Assembly: GCF_020889625.1 (NCBI RefSeq)
Contig: NZ_CP086381.1
Coordinates: forward strand, 186,001-250,000
Direction of reading: 5' to 3'
DNA length: 64,000 nt
Source: Deinococcus radiophilus
Lineage (GTDB): Bacteria > Deinococcota > Deinococci > Deinococcales > Deinococcaceae
The position numbers and the translations under genes were made by a program. The notes under the pieces were generated by a model. It was not told where the DNA came from. It did no database searches and saw nothing but the letters and a program-made list of their open reading frames with translations. Positions 45,444-55,624 of the stretch are shown in pieces (within the stretch, counting starts at the first letter, position 1; each line of letters starts with the position of its first letter).

Positions 45444-47327
45444 ATGACTCAGCCCTCCATCCCACCGACCAGTAACTCGCCTGCCTCCCATCCGGTCTAC
45501 CGCGCCCATCAGTTTCAGAAGTTCGCCATCGACTTGGCGCTCTGGACCCTGGCAGCTGTCCTGGCTTACGTCTTTCGCAAGCCCAGTGCGCTGACCGAAT
45601 CCAGTTTCGGGCTGAACGTTCTGGTCTATTTCCTGATCAGCGGCGTCATCATGGCGGTCCTCAGTTCATACTACGGGCTTTACCGTCAGACCTGGCGGCG
45701 GATCGGCGTTCCGGATCTACTGGTCCTGCTGCGGGCCGTATTGCTGGCGACCCTGGGTGGGCTGGCAATGGCCTTTTTGCTGTATGGCTACCTGGATCTG
45801 CCGCGCAGTGTCCCCCTGATGACCGGCGTGCTGGGTTTGCTCCTGATGGGCGGCGTGCGGCTGCTGTCACGCGTGTTGCACGAGCGGGTGCCCAAGGGTC
45901 AGGCATCAGGTCAACGCCGGGTGCTGATTGTAGGAGCAGGCGACGCAGGAACCTTGATTGCCCGCGAAATGCTGCGCCATCCCGAAAGCAAGATGCGTCC
46001 AGTCGGCTTCGTGGACGATGCCCCCGACAAACACGGTACGTCTGTGATGGGGCTACCGATCTTCGGCAGTGTGGACACCCTGCCTGAGGTGGTGCGCCGC
46101 GAAGACGTGCAGCAAGTGCTGATCGCCGTGCCTTCGGCAGACGGTACGTTCGTACGCCGGGTGGTCGATCTGGCCAAAGACACTGGGGTCAGCTACCGGA
46201 TTATTCCGGGTGTCTTTGAGATTCTGTCGGGCCATGTGACCCTGGGACAGATCCGGGACGTGAATCTAGAAGATTTGCTGCGCCGGCCCCCCGTAGAGCT
46301 GAACACAGCTGAAATCGCCGACTACTTGCGGGGCCGGACCGTGATGGTCACGGGTGCAGGGGGGAGCATCGGCTCCGAGATCGTGCGTCAGATCGTGCCC
46401 TTTGGCCCGGCGCGTGTGGTTCTGGTCGGGCGCGGTGAGGGGAGCTTGTTCGCCATTCAGCAAGAGTTGCGTCGCCTGGCTCCAGCACTCCCCCAGACGG
46501 CGCTGATTGGAGATGTGCGCGATCAAGACCGAATGCGCCAGATTTTTGCTGAGCAGCGGCCGCAGGTGGTTTTTCATGCCGCCGCACATAAGCATGTGCC
46601 GCTGATGGAGGCGGCCCCCTCCGAGGCCATCCTGAACAACGTGATCGGCACCCGCAACGTGGTGCAGATGTGCCTGGAGTATGGTGTGGAGCGCCTGGTC
46701 AACATATCCACTGACAAGGCGGTGAATCCCACCAGTGTGATGGGAGCCAGCAAACGCATGGCCGAAAAGACCGTTTCTGCGGGGGCTGCGCGGGCACAGC
46801 CAGGGCAGGCGCTGGTGTCGGTGCGCTTTGGAAACGTGCTGGGGAGCCGGGGCAGTGTAGTACCGACCTTCATGGCGCAGATTCGTCAGGGCGGTCCTGT
46901 CACCGTGACCCACCCGGAAATGACCCGCTACTTCATGACCATCCCTGAAGCGGCCCGGCTGGTGCTGCAAGCGGGCGGCCTGGCCGAAAATGGCCGAGTC
47001 TATGTCCTGAATATGGGACAACCCGTCAAGATTGCCGATCTGGCCGAAGACGTGATTCGCCTCAGCGGTGCACGGGACATTGAAGTGGTCTACAGCGGGG
47101 TGCGCCCCGGTGAGAAGCTGTACGAGGAACTGCTGACTTCCTCAGAGGGAACGGACGCCACCACCCACTCGGAGATTTTCAGTGCCCGATTGGAGCAGGT
47201 GGATCCGCAGGGACTGGACCGTGACATTGCCGTGCTGGAACAGGCGGCCCATGCCGGGGACTTTGGGGTTATCCGCCGTGAACTGGACCGAATCATTCCC
47301 GAAAACAAGTTCGGGTCACTGGGCTAA
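45444..47327 (+). CDS. Membrane UDP-sugar 4,6-dehydratase, PglF/WbpM-like
   Basis: A 627-residue protein with four N-terminal membrane segments (about residues 25-135). Two Rossmann-type domains follow: a CoA-binding-like domain (RRVLIVGAGDAGTLIAREML) and the catalytic short-chain dehydrogenase domain with VMVTGAGGSIGSEIVRQI (about 300). The active site of this family has Met-Lys in place of Tyr-Lys, visible here as ASKRMAEKTV. FHAAAHKHVPLMEA and NISTDKAVNPTSVMG are hallmark stretches. It converts UDP-GlcNAc to the 4-keto-6-deoxy sugar, the first step to bacillosamine-, quinovosamine- or fucosamine-type sugars. Confidence 0.92.
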   Translation: MTQPSIPPTSNSPASHPVYRAHQFQKFAIDLALWTLAAVLAYVFRKPSALTESSFGLNVLVYFLISGVIMAVLSSYYGLYRQTWRRIGVPDLLVLLRAVLLATLGGLAMAFLLYGYLDLPRSVPLMTGVLGLLLMGGVRLLSRVLHERVPKGQASGQRRVLIVGAGDAGTLIAREMLRHPESKMRPVGFVDDAPDKHGTSVMGLPIFGSVDTLPEVVRREDVQQVLIAVPSADGTFVRRVVDLAKDTGVSYRIIPGVFEILSGHVTLGQIRDVNLEDLLRRPPVELNTAEIADYLRGRTVMVTGAGGSIGSEIVRQIVPFGPARVVLVGRGEGSLFAIQQELRRLAPALPQTALIGDVRDQDRMRQIFAEQRPQVVFHAAAHKHVPLMEAAPSEAILNNVIGTRNVVQMCLEYGVERLVNISTDKAVNPTSVMGASKRMAEKTVSAGAARAQPGQALVSVRFGNVLGSRGSVVPTFMAQIRQGGPVTVTHPEMTRYFMTIPEAARLVLQAGGLAENGRVYVLNMGQPVKIADLAEDVIRLSGARDIEVVYSGVRPGEKLYEELLTSSEGTDATTHSEIFSARLEQVDPQGLDRDIAVLEQAAHAGDFGVIRRELDRIIPENKFGSLG

Positions 47328-47403
47328 ACAGCCCTGGGTTGACCCAAGAGAAGCACAATTTACCTTTCACCCACGCGGCATTGCGGCCCTTCACAGTGGA
47401 GTC

Positions 47404-49686
47404 ATGCAGCCAGTGTCCGCCGTCTGGTTCAAGAAAGACTTGCGCGTCACGGACCATGCGGCCCTGGTGGGCGCTGCCGAGAGCGGTGGGCCAGTGTTGC
47501 CGCTCTACATCTACGAACCAGAGCAGTTACATCACGAGGAATTCGGTGGGCATCATCTGGATTACCTGAACGAATGCCTGCGCGACCTGGCTCAGCGGCT
47601 CGCGCAGCTTGGCTCACCGTTGGTGATTCGGCGCGGTGAAGCGGTCGCCGTCCTTGAAGCCCTGAGCCGCGAGATCTCTATCGGTTCGCTGTGGGCACAT
47701 CAGGAGACGGGCAACGGGGTCAGCTTTGCGCGGGATCTGCGGGTTCATGCCTGGGCGCGGGCGCGGGGCATTCCCTTCTACGAGCCGCCGCAGCAGGGTG
47801 TATTTCGCCGCATGGTGGACCGTGACCGCTGGGCCGATGCCTGGGAAGCGCGGATGTCCCAGTCGCCTGTGCCGCCGCCTGTGCTCCGCCCGCCTGCCAA
47901 GGCGCTGCGCAGCGAAGGCTGTCTGGATCACCGTGCGCTAAAAGTTGAGCGCAACCTCAAGGTGATTCCCCAGGGCGGCGAAACGGCAGCGCGGAGTGTG
48001 CTGGATTCGTTTTTGGCCCAGCGGGGGCGCGACTACATGTGGGCCATGAGTAGCCCACTGACCGCCGAAGACGCCTGTTCGCGGCTCAGCGCACCGCTGG
48101 CGTTCGGGACGGTATCTCTGCGGACAGTACTGTTAGAAACCCGCCAGGCGCTGGCCCGCTCACTGGGGGACCAAGGCGCTGATCCCCGCTGGGTGCGCTC
48201 CCTGCGCTCGTTCGAGAGTCGGCTGCACTGGCACGATCACTTTATTCAGCGGCTGGAATCCGAGCCACGCCTGGAATTCGAGAATCTGAACCGGGCCTAC
48301 GATGGCCTGCGTGAACCCCACTGGAATGAGGAGTATTTTGACCGCTGGTGTCAGGGACAGACCGGCTATCCGCTGATTGACGCCTGTATGCGGATGCTGC
48401 AGGCCACCGGCTGGCTTAATTTCCGGATGCGGGCTATGTTGGTCAGCTTCGCGTCACATCACCTGTGGCTGCACTGGCGGCGGCCAGGACTGTTCTTGGC
48501 GCGGCAGTGGCTGGACAACGAGCCAGGCATTCACTGGTCGCAAATGCAGATGCAGTCTGGGACGGTGGGCATCAACCGCAGCCGGGTCTATTCTCCGACG
48601 CGCCAGGCCCGTGAGCAGGACCCGCAGGGTGACTTTATTCGCCGCTGGGTGCCGGAACTGAGTGCGGTCCCGGCACCGCACATCTGGCGGCCCTGGGAGC
48701 TGCCGCCGCTGACGGCCCAGAGCCTGGGGGTGCGGCTAGGCCGCGATTATCCTTATCCGGTGGTCGCTGAACATGGGCCGGCCCGCGCTGCCCACGACAG
48801 GCTGCAGGCGGTGCGGCAGTCCCTTCAGTTCCGCGCCGAAGCTCAGCGCATCTACACCCTACATGGTAGCCGCAAAAAAGCTGTGATCCGCGCTGAACGT
48901 GAGCGGCGCGGCCTGCCGCCCAAGTCGGAGCGTTCAGCGCGCGCCCCCATCCAACCGAGGAGACACCCTATGGCTGACCAACCCAACCTGTTTGATACTC
49001 AAGACTCCAGTCCCCCAGCTCTGACCTTGCCGGGGGACTGGAACAACGTCCTGGCCGACACCCTCCGCCGTCCCGCGCTGCACCGCCTCGCCGAATTCGT
49101 GGAGGAGGAGCGCCGTCAGCACACCGTCTATCCACCGCCCGAGGACGTCTTTACGGCACTGCGGCTCACGTCTTACCGCGATACCAAAGTGCTGATTCTA
49201 GGTCAGGACCCTTACCACGGCCCAGGTCAGGCACACGGACTGGCCTTCAGTGTGCAGCGCGGTGTCCGGATTCCGCCCAGCCTGCGGAATATTTACCGCG
49301 AACTGCAGGAGGATCAGGGGATCAAGCCGCCCCCGCACGGCAACCTGGAAGCCTGGGCCGAGCGCGGTGTGCTGCTCCTGAATGCGGTCCTGACGGTCCG
49401 TGCCGGTGAGGCCAACAGCCACGCAGGACAGGGCTGGGAAGACCTTACGGACGCAGTGATCTCCGCGTTGAATACCAAAGGGGAGGGGGTGGTCTTTGTC
49501 CTCTGGGGAGCCTATGCTCGCAAGAAGAAACGCCTGATCACCGCGCCGCAGCACGTTGTTATAGAAAGTGGACACCCCAGTCCCCTCAGCGTGCGGCATT
49601 TTGCTGGAACGCGGCCTTTTAGCGCGGTGAACCGGGCATTGGCCGAAATGGGAATGGCCGAGATCAATTGGAGGCTGCCAGAGTGA
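47404..49686 (+). CDS. Photolyase fused in frame to uracil-DNA glycosylase
   Basis: One open frame of 760 residues holds two repair enzymes. Residues 1-522 are a cryptochrome/photolyase. An N-terminal antenna domain (VSAVWFKKDLRVTDHAALV) is followed by the FAD-binding domain with SFESRLHWHDHFIQRLE, TGYPLIDACMRMLQATGWLNFR and WLDNEPGIHWSQMQMQSGT, ending in a basic tail (HGSRKKAVIRAERERRG). Residues from 523 are a complete family-1 UDG: GQDPYHGPGQAHGLAFS holds the catalytic Asp, with LLLNAVLTV and HPSPLSVRHF for uracil and DNA binding. No stop separates them. An ATG with GAGGAG upstream begins the UDG part at 48970, so free UDG may also be made. Confidence 0.85.
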   Translation: MQPVSAVWFKKDLRVTDHAALVGAAESGGPVLPLYIYEPEQLHHEEFGGHHLDYLNECLRDLAQRLAQLGSPLVIRRGEAVAVLEALSREISIGSLWAHQETGNGVSFARDLRVHAWARARGIPFYEPPQQGVFRRMVDRDRWADAWEARMSQSPVPPPVLRPPAKALRSEGCLDHRALKVERNLKVIPQGGETAARSVLDSFLAQRGRDYMWAMSSPLTAEDACSRLSAPLAFGTVSLRTVLLETRQALARSLGDQGADPRWVRSLRSFESRLHWHDHFIQRLESEPRLEFENLNRAYDGLREPHWNEEYFDRWCQGQTGYPLIDACMRMLQATGWLNFRMRAMLVSFASHHLWLHWRRPGLFLARQWLDNEPGIHWSQMQMQSGTVGINRSRVYSPTRQAREQDPQGDFIRRWVPELSAVPAPHIWRPWELPPLTAQSLGVRLGRDYPYPVVAEHGPARAAHDRLQAVRQSLQFRAEAQRIYTLHGSRKKAVIRAERERRGLPPKSERSARAPIQPRRHPMADQPNLFDTQDSSPPALTLPGDWNNVLADTLRRPALHRLAEFVEEERRQHTVYPPPEDVFTALRLTSYRDTKVLILGQDPYHGPGQAHGLAFSVQRGVRIPPSLRNIYRELQEDQGIKPPPHGNLEAWAERGVLLLNAVLTVRAGEANSHAGQGWEDLTDAVISALNTKGEGVVFVLWGAYARKKKRLITAPQHVVIESGHPSPLSVRHFAGTRPFSAVNRALAEMGMAEINWRLPE
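48955..48972 (+). promoter_or_regulatory. ung: Internal ribosome site and ATG for ung
   Basis: GAGGAGACACCCTATG gives a strong Shine-Dalgarno 8 bases before an in-frame ATG whose protein begins MADQPNLFDTQ, like stand-alone Deinococcus UDG. It would yield a 238-residue uracil-DNA glycosylase (48970-49686) from the same message as the photolyase fusion. Confidence 0.75.
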
Positions 49687-49724
49687 TTGATCCCGCTCCA
49701 GCCGTTAAACTGCAAAGTGACCAT

Positions 49725-50312
49725 ATGACGATTTATGAAGAGTTGTTGCAGACCATCAAGTATTCCTCCGCTTCCGAAGAGGCGGTGGTCAGCCTGATGC
49801 ATACCAACTCCATGGTGATGTCGGATTTCGATCAGTTTATCCGTCAGTTTGGCATTACGTCGGCGCAGTACAACATCCTACGGATCTTGCGTGGTGCCCA
49901 CCATAAGGGTGAAGAACTGGGACGCAACGATATCCGCCGCCGTCTGATTGACCGGGTCTCGCCGGACCTGACCCGGATGCTGGTCCGCCTGGAAAAAGCA
50001 GGGCTGATCAGCCGTGACCGTCAGCGCCGCCAAGGGGAGGATCAGCGAGTGGTACCGACCCGGATCACCCAGCGGGGGCTGGATCTGCTGGACGCGTTGG
50101 ATGGGCCCCTCGTTGAACGCAACAGCCGCAGTATGAGTGGCTTGGACCAGGAAGAGCAGCTTGAGCTGATCCGGCTGCTGGAGAAGGTCAGGCTCGGTGT
50201 GCGTAACCTGCCGCCCCATGCAGCGAACCAGTCCTTTCAGGAGCCCGAATCCCCCGCAGCTGGCCAGGTGGCCGAAGATGCTGGAGAACCCTCCCTTGGC
50301 CCGCAGGACTGA
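49725..50312 (+). CDS. MarR-family transcriptional regulator
   Basis: A 195-residue winged-helix repressor. The DNA-binding region runs through [47 protein letters not shown] and the wing [25 protein letters not shown], typical MarR sequence. A C-terminal extension of about 35 residues, rich in Pro/Glu/Ala, follows the dimer helix. The ligand and targets are unknown. The ATG at 49725 has TAAACT 13 bases upstream; the frame is open into the ung end but without signals. It overlaps the HNH gene. Confidence 0.85.
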   Translation: MTIYEELLQTIKYSSASEEAVVSLMHTNSMVMSDFDQFIRQFGITSAQYNILRILRGAHHKGEELGRNDIRRRLIDRVSPDLTRMLVRLEKAGLISRDRQRRQGEDQRVVPTRITQRGLDLLDALDGPLVERNSRSMSGLDQEEQLELIRLLEKVRLGVRNLPPHAANQSFQEPESPAAGQVAEDAGEPSLGPQD

Positions 50313-50622
50313 GCCTGCCGCTTGGCCGCCGCCAGTTCGCCCAGCAGAGACCTGTGCCCTGTGTGAGCGCACGGTGCTGCGTCTGACTGAGCATCACTTG
50401 ATTCCCCGCTCGCAGGGGCGGCGGCGGGGCCATAAGGTGGCCGAATTGCCCACCGTCATGTTGTGCCCGGCCTGCCATAAATTTCTGCACCGGACCTTCA
50501 GCAATGCCGAACTCGAAAGTGAGTATTCCAGTCTGGAAGCCTTGCGGAGCCACCCAGATGTGCAGAAATTTGTGGCCTGGGTGCGGCGGCAGCCTGCCAC
50601 CAAAGGGGTTCGAGTGCGCTGA
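50278..50622 (+). CDS. HNH endonuclease-domain protein
   Basis: A 114-residue protein with a zinc-bound HNH fold: [24 protein letters not shown] supplies the first Cys pair and the catalytic His-His, and [20 protein letters not shown] supplies the second Cys pair and the last His. It would cut or nick DNA; whether it acts in repair or is a domesticated element is not known. The ATG lies inside the end of marR with AGGTGG upstream, so the two are coupled. Earlier in-frame starts would read deep into marR. Confidence 0.78.
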   Translation: MLENPPLARRTEPAAWPPPVRPAETCALCERTVLRLTEHHLIPRSQGRRRGHKVAELPTVMLCPACHKFLHRTFSNAELESEYSSLEALRSHPDVQKFVAWVRRQPATKGVRVR

Positions 50623-51065
50623 TGTGTCAACGGGCAACCAATGTTATGTAGATGACTAAATGTTTCCCAAATAAAGAATTAAGATGTTTATATCTTCAGT
50701 CAGATTGGTATCAGATTCAGCGGGGAGCAGGCAAATGTGGCAGACATTTAAACAGTGGTTTTCGTCTTTGGTGCCGTGTGGATGGGTTTCAAGTTGTTGG
50801 GCCAGACCCAATGCTGTTCTGCCTCTTTCCTCGGCTACAGCAGCCCCGCAAGATGCGGTCAGTGAACATGATCTGCTGCGTGCCTTCGGCTGTGATGTCT
50901 GAAAGTCTGGCCGTAGTATCTTCTGTCCGCTGACCCGCCACTCACCCCAGGGAAGGATCTCCATCCGGCCCCCAAGCCATCAGTCTGACTTCATGAGAGA
51001 TCGGTAATCTGGGCCAAGTGATCTGCTGGGCCGAGCGCCTGGAGCAGGTCCGCCCAGGAGGCCTG
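50623..51065. other. AT-rich intergenic region with a small ORF
   Basis: A 440-base region with A+T-rich stretches near 50640-50720 (several TAAA and TTTATA runs), compositionally unlike its surroundings. It contains one small candidate gene at 50735-50902. It may also hold the amidase promoter. No hairpin terminator for the HNH gene was found. Confidence 0.4.
50735..50902 (+). CDS. Small ORF, 55 residues, unknown
   Basis: A short frame starting MWQTFKQWFSSLVP with GGGGAG 8 bases before the ATG, a good ribosome site. The N-terminal half is hydrophobic and aromatic with two Cys (VPCGWVSSCW), the C-terminal half mildly acidic (EHDLLRAFGCDV). It could be a small membrane-associated protein. No family is recognised, and chance cannot be excluded. 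Confidence 0.35.
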   Translation: MWQTFKQWFSSLVPCGWVSSCWARPNAVLPLSSATAAPQDAVSEHDLLRAFGCDV

Positions 51066-52610
51066 ATGTCCAGACGACGCTCTGCGCTGCCGCTGTTTCG
51101 TATCCGCTGTTTCCTTACTGCCGCTACGCTGATCATGTTGACGCCGCTGCTTGGTCCTGCCACCCTCGCTCAGGCTGGCACGGTGACCCTTTCGGGTGAG
51201 CGACTGAGTTTACCGCAGTCGCCAGTATTCGTGGCCTATCCGCCGGATGGTCACCGTGTCGCACACGCTTATGTCTTGGTGGAAGGCAGTGTCCTGCCAG
51301 GAGCTGACCTGCGGATTGGTGGCCGGGCCGTGCCAGTGGGCGCAGATGGCCTATTCGTGGAATGGGTGCCTCTACGGCCGGGCCTCAACCCGCTGCGCGT
51401 GACCAGCCACCGGGGTGGGCAAACCTGGTCAGCGACCTTGCGCGTGATCCGCGCGGCGGCTCCGGTTCGGCCACCGGCGCCCCTCCAGACCCACGCGCCC
51501 CGCGTAGCTGAAGTGGTGGACCCCGGTCAGGGCTGGGGAGTCAATACCGTTCGCTCAGCCTGGGAAGATGATGCAGGACGTGCGGTACTGTACGCCCGAC
51601 AGGGACAGCGTGTGCTGGTGACCGGGCAGCGCGGCGACCTGAGCCGGGTGCAACTGGCCGATGGAAGGCCGCTGTGGGCGACCCGAAGCACGCTCAGGCT
51701 GCTGCCAGCCTGGACAACAGACCTCACCGCTCAGGTGGGCGGCCCAATCTGGGTGTCTGCTACAGCAGGCGACTGGCACCAGTTGAGGCTGCCGACAGTG
51801 GGCCGCGTACCGTTTGTCCTCAGCGAGATTCCCGGTGGCCTGCGCCTCAGCCTGGTTGGGGCGCAGTCGGTGGGGGCCTGGACCCCGCCGTCAGGTCTGA
51901 ACCTGCGGCCCTGGCAAGAAGGCGCTGCGTTACATTTCGACCTCAGCCTGCCGCGGCCTCTGCACGGATTTGCCGCAGGCTATCAGGCGGCAGAGCAGGG
52001 CGACGAACTGGTCCTGCGTTTCCGCGAAGCCCCCGCGCCAGGACCGTTGGCGGGGCGTCATATTGTGCTGGATGCAGGCCATGGGGGCAGCGAAAAGGGA
52101 GGAGCTGGACCACTGCGAGTGCCTGAGAAGGACATTGTGCTGCCCATTGCACTGCGGGCTGCCCAGTTGCTACGGGCCGAAGGTGCCACCGTCACCTTGA
52201 CCCGCCAGGGCGACGTGACCGTCCCGCTGTACGACCGTCCGCAACTGGCCGAACGGGTGGGGGCCGACGTGCTGGTCAGCGTACATGCCAATGCCATTCC
52301 CGACGGCAAGGATCCCCGAACCGTGCGCGGTGCAGGCAGTTACTTCTCCTATACCCAGTCGCGTCCCTTGGCCGATGCCCTGCAACGTTCGCTGGTCGCG
52401 GCGTTTCCAGCGGTGGGAGATGACGGACTGCACCCACAGGCCAATTTGGCGCTGACCCGGCCTACATCGCAGCCCAGCGTGCTGCTGGAACTGGGCTATC
52501 TCACCGATCCCCAGAACCTCCGTACCCTAATGAGCGCACAGGGACAGGAGGGGTACGCTCAGGCCATTGCGGCGGGCCTCCGGGCTTACTTTGCTGGGTT
52601 ACCCGACTAG
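51066..52610 (+). CDS. N-acetylmuramoyl-L-alanine amidase (Amidase_3)
   Basis: A 514-residue cell-wall hydrolase that cuts the bond between muramic acid and the peptide stem. A signal segment ([23 protein letters not shown]) is followed by a beta-rich region (about 45-300) with an SH3-like stretch ([25 protein letters not shown]). The catalytic Amidase_3 domain runs from about 330. Zinc ligands are in [20 protein letters not shown] and LVSVHANA, and the catalytic Glu is in [11 protein letters not shown]. The ATG has GGAGG 6 bases upstream. It acts outside the cytoplasmic membrane, in cell separation or wall turnover. Confidence 0.9.
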   Translation: MSRRRSALPLFRIRCFLTAATLIMLTPLLGPATLAQAGTVTLSGERLSLPQSPVFVAYPPDGHRVAHAYVLVEGSVLPGADLRIGGRAVPVGADGLFVEWVPLRPGLNPLRVTSHRGGQTWSATLRVIRAAAPVRPPAPLQTHAPRVAEVVDPGQGWGVNTVRSAWEDDAGRAVLYARQGQRVLVTGQRGDLSRVQLADGRPLWATRSTLRLLPAWTTDLTAQVGGPIWVSATAGDWHQLRLPTVGRVPFVLSEIPGGLRLSLVGAQSVGAWTPPSGLNLRPWQEGAALHFDLSLPRPLHGFAAGYQAAEQGDELVLRFREAPAPGPLAGRHIVLDAGHGGSEKGGAGPLRVPEKDIVLPIALRAAQLLRAEGATVTLTRQGDVTVPLYDRPQLAERVGADVLVSVHANAIPDGKDPRTVRGAGSYFSYTQSRPLADALQRSLVAAFPAVGDDGLHPQANLALTRPTSQPSVLLELGYLTDPQNLRTLMSAQGQEGYAQAIAAGLRAYFAGLPD

Positions 52611-52659
52611 GCCTTGTCTCTGAGTCGGGGACGCGTCCCTGGCCTCCCAACCTGGGCGC

Positions 52660-52665
52660 TAAACT
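52660..52665 (+). promoter_or_regulatory. -10 box for lpdA
   Basis: TAAACT lies 7 bases before the lpdA ATG at 52673, with no ribosome site. Leaderless-like start. Confidence 0.45.
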
Positions 52666-52672
52666 GACCCAC

Positions 52673-54079
<1,407 letters not shown>

Positions 54080-54097
54080 GCGTCCATCTGAAGAGAG

Positions 54098-54132
54098 GAG
54101 GCCCGGAACTGCGTGTTCTGGGCCTCTTTATT
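54098..54132 (+). terminator. lpdA terminator
   Basis: Stem GAGGCCCGGAAC / GTTCTGGGCCTC (one unpaired or mismatched position) with a 5-base loop, followed by TTTATT, 19 bases past the lpdA stop. Confidence 0.75.
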
Positions 54133-54163
54133 GGCGCGGCTGCAGCATAGGCCAGGTGGCGCT

Positions 54164-54169
54164 TACACT
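54164..54169 (+). promoter_or_regulatory. -10 box for the DUF421 gene
   Basis: TACACT lies 6 bases before the ATG at 54176, with no ribosome site. Leaderless-like start. Confidence 0.45.
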
Positions 54170-54175
54170 GCCCCC

Positions 54176-54688
54176 ATGAGTTTGCCTGACATCATCTGGA
54201 CGGAACTGGTCAATATTCTGACCCCTGAGCAGGGCTGGAGTGTCCAGCTGGTGGTTCGCACCATTCTGTCCACCACGCTGCTGATGGGCTACGTGATCCT
54301 GCTGGCCCGCACCTTCGGATCACGCACCTTTGCCAGTTTTACGTCGTTCGACTTTCTGACCAATGTGGCCGCCGGGTCGCTGGTGGCCAGCGCCATCCTG
54401 GGCCAAAGCATTGTGGAAAGCAGCCTGAGCATCCTAACGCTGGTGCTGCTTCAGTGGGGTATTTCGGGGCTGAGTGCGCGTTCGGCGGCGGCGCGGCAGA
54501 CCTTCGACAATGCCCCAGTGGTTCTGGTTGAAAAGGGCTGCAAGTTGAGTGGCAATATGCAGCGTGCCCGCATCTCCGATGAGATTTTGTATCAGCATAT
54601 GCGTTCCGCCGGAGTGCTGACTTTGTCCGACGTGCAGTGGGCCGTGCTGGAGAGTGGCGGGTCCATCAGTGTGGTGCGAAAAAACTAA
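54176..54688 (+). CDS. DUF421 (YetF-like) membrane protein
   Basis: A 170-residue protein with three N-terminal membrane segments (TILSTTLLMGYVILLAR, FDFLTNVAAGSLVASAIL, LSILTLVLLQWGISGL). A cytoplasmic domain then begins NAPVVLVEKGCKLSGNMQRARISDEILYQHMRSAGV, which is diagnostic of DUF421/YetF. The function is unclear in most bacteria. It is shorter than Bacillus members. It converges on the chemosensory operon, separated by a terminator. Confidence 0.85.
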   Translation: MSLPDIIWTELVNILTPEQGWSVQLVVRTILSTTLLMGYVILLARTFGSRTFASFTSFDFLTNVAAGSLVASAILGQSIVESSLSILTLVLLQWGISGLSARSAAARQTFDNAPVVLVEKGCKLSGNMQRARISDEILYQHMRSAGVLTLSDVQWAVLESGGSISVVRKN

Positions 54689-54715
54689 GCAGATCCGGAT
54701 ACGGAATAGCAGTAC

Positions 54716-54746
54716 AAGAAAACCCGCCCCGGCATCACCGGGCGGG
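54716..54746 (-). terminator. Chemosensory operon terminator
   Basis: On the minus strand, stem CCCGCCC / GGGCGGG with a 9-10-base loop is followed by TTTTCTTG. It lies 22 bases past the last gene of the operon, a clear intrinsic terminator. Confidence 0.8.
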
Positions 54747-54767
54747 CCGTGTATCAGAGACGCAGAC

Positions 54768-55550
54768 TTACATGTGGCGGAGCGTGACCAGCACCTTGTC
54801 GCCCAGGCCGCGCATGGTCAGGCGCTTGCCACCCAGTTCCAGTTCCAGCTGGCCTGCGCCACTTTCGCCCAGGCGGCCCGCCAAGAACTCGGCCGTCCCC
54901 ATATAGAAACGTGCGAATTGGCCGATGTTCTTGGGCAGAGGCTCTCCGCGCTGTTCCAGCACTGTGCCGTCACGTTCGACCAAGACGGCGCTCAGGACAC
55001 CGTGGGTGGCTGCGGCGCGGTCCAGCATGGCACTGAAAGCGCCGTTGTGGGCCTGCGGACGGGACTCGGTGGCCGGGGGGTTGACCATCGGCTCTTCGGT
55101 CCGTGTCGTGGTGGCAGCCTCTGGTGCGGCGCTGACGACTTCTTCAGGTTCCACCTCAACCTGTTCAGCCGCTTTGGCCTTGGCACCATCACTGAGGGCC
55201 TGGTTGACCGCAGGCATCAGCTCTTCATGACGGAAGGGCTTCTTGAGAACACCTTCCGCCCCCACCTGATGGGCCTGCTGGCGGGTTTCAGGATCCACGT
55301 TGCCGCTGATAATCAGCACAGGAATGTTGCGGTAGCGGTCATCGGCCTTCAACTGGCGGCAGAGCTCGAAGCCACTCAGCCCCGGCATGATCACGTCTGC
55401 AATGACCAGATCGGTAGGGGCCGCGTCCATCTGCTCCAGAGCCTGTTCGGCGCTGGCGGCGCTGCGGACTTCCATCCCTTCTTTTTTGAGGGACAGTTCC
55501 AGGGCTTTACGCACGCTGATGCTGTCGTCAATGACAAATATATGGTTCAT
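54768..55550 (-). CDS. Response regulator with Roadblock-like domain
   Basis: A 260-residue protein. The N-terminal receiver domain has FVIDDSISVRKAL, phospho-Asp in LVIADVIMPGLSG (about residue 53) and the conserved Lys in VLKKPFRHEEL. A Glu/Ala/Pro-rich linker (about 125-170) leads to a Roadblock/LC7-like module (FSAMLDRAAATHGVLSAVLVERDGTVLEQRG), a fold used by small-GTPase partners such as MglB. That hints at a link with polarity or twitching control. It is the last gene of the operon; the gap to the previous gene is 74 bases. Confidence 0.78.
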   Translation of the reverse strand: MNHIFVIDDSISVRKALELSLKKEGMEVRSAASAEQALEQMDAAPTDLVIADVIMPGLSGFELCRQLKADDRYRNIPVLIISGNVDPETRQQAHQVGAEGVLKKPFRHEELMPAVNQALSDGAKAKAAEQVEVEPEEVVSAAPEAATTTRTEEPMVNPPATESRPQAHNGAFSAMLDRAAATHGVLSAVLVERDGTVLEQRGEPLPKNIGQFARFYMGTAEFLAGRLGESGAGQLELELGGKRLTMRGLGDKVLVTLRHM

Positions 55551-55624
55551 AGGGACTCCGATCTCGGGGGTTCAGGGTGAAAGGTTTCAGGGTATCCAGG
55601 GCCTAGGGCCACTGGGCCGCTGCA

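Noticed and set aside
47182..47403. Upstream extension of the photolyase frame
   Set aside because: It lies wholly inside the dehydratase gene in another frame and precedes the conserved N-terminal VSAVWFKKDLR start.
54654..55580. Long plus-strand frame opposite the response regulator
   Set aside because: The minus-strand receiver and Roadblock-like protein is clear; the plus frame is a GC-skew shadow without signals.
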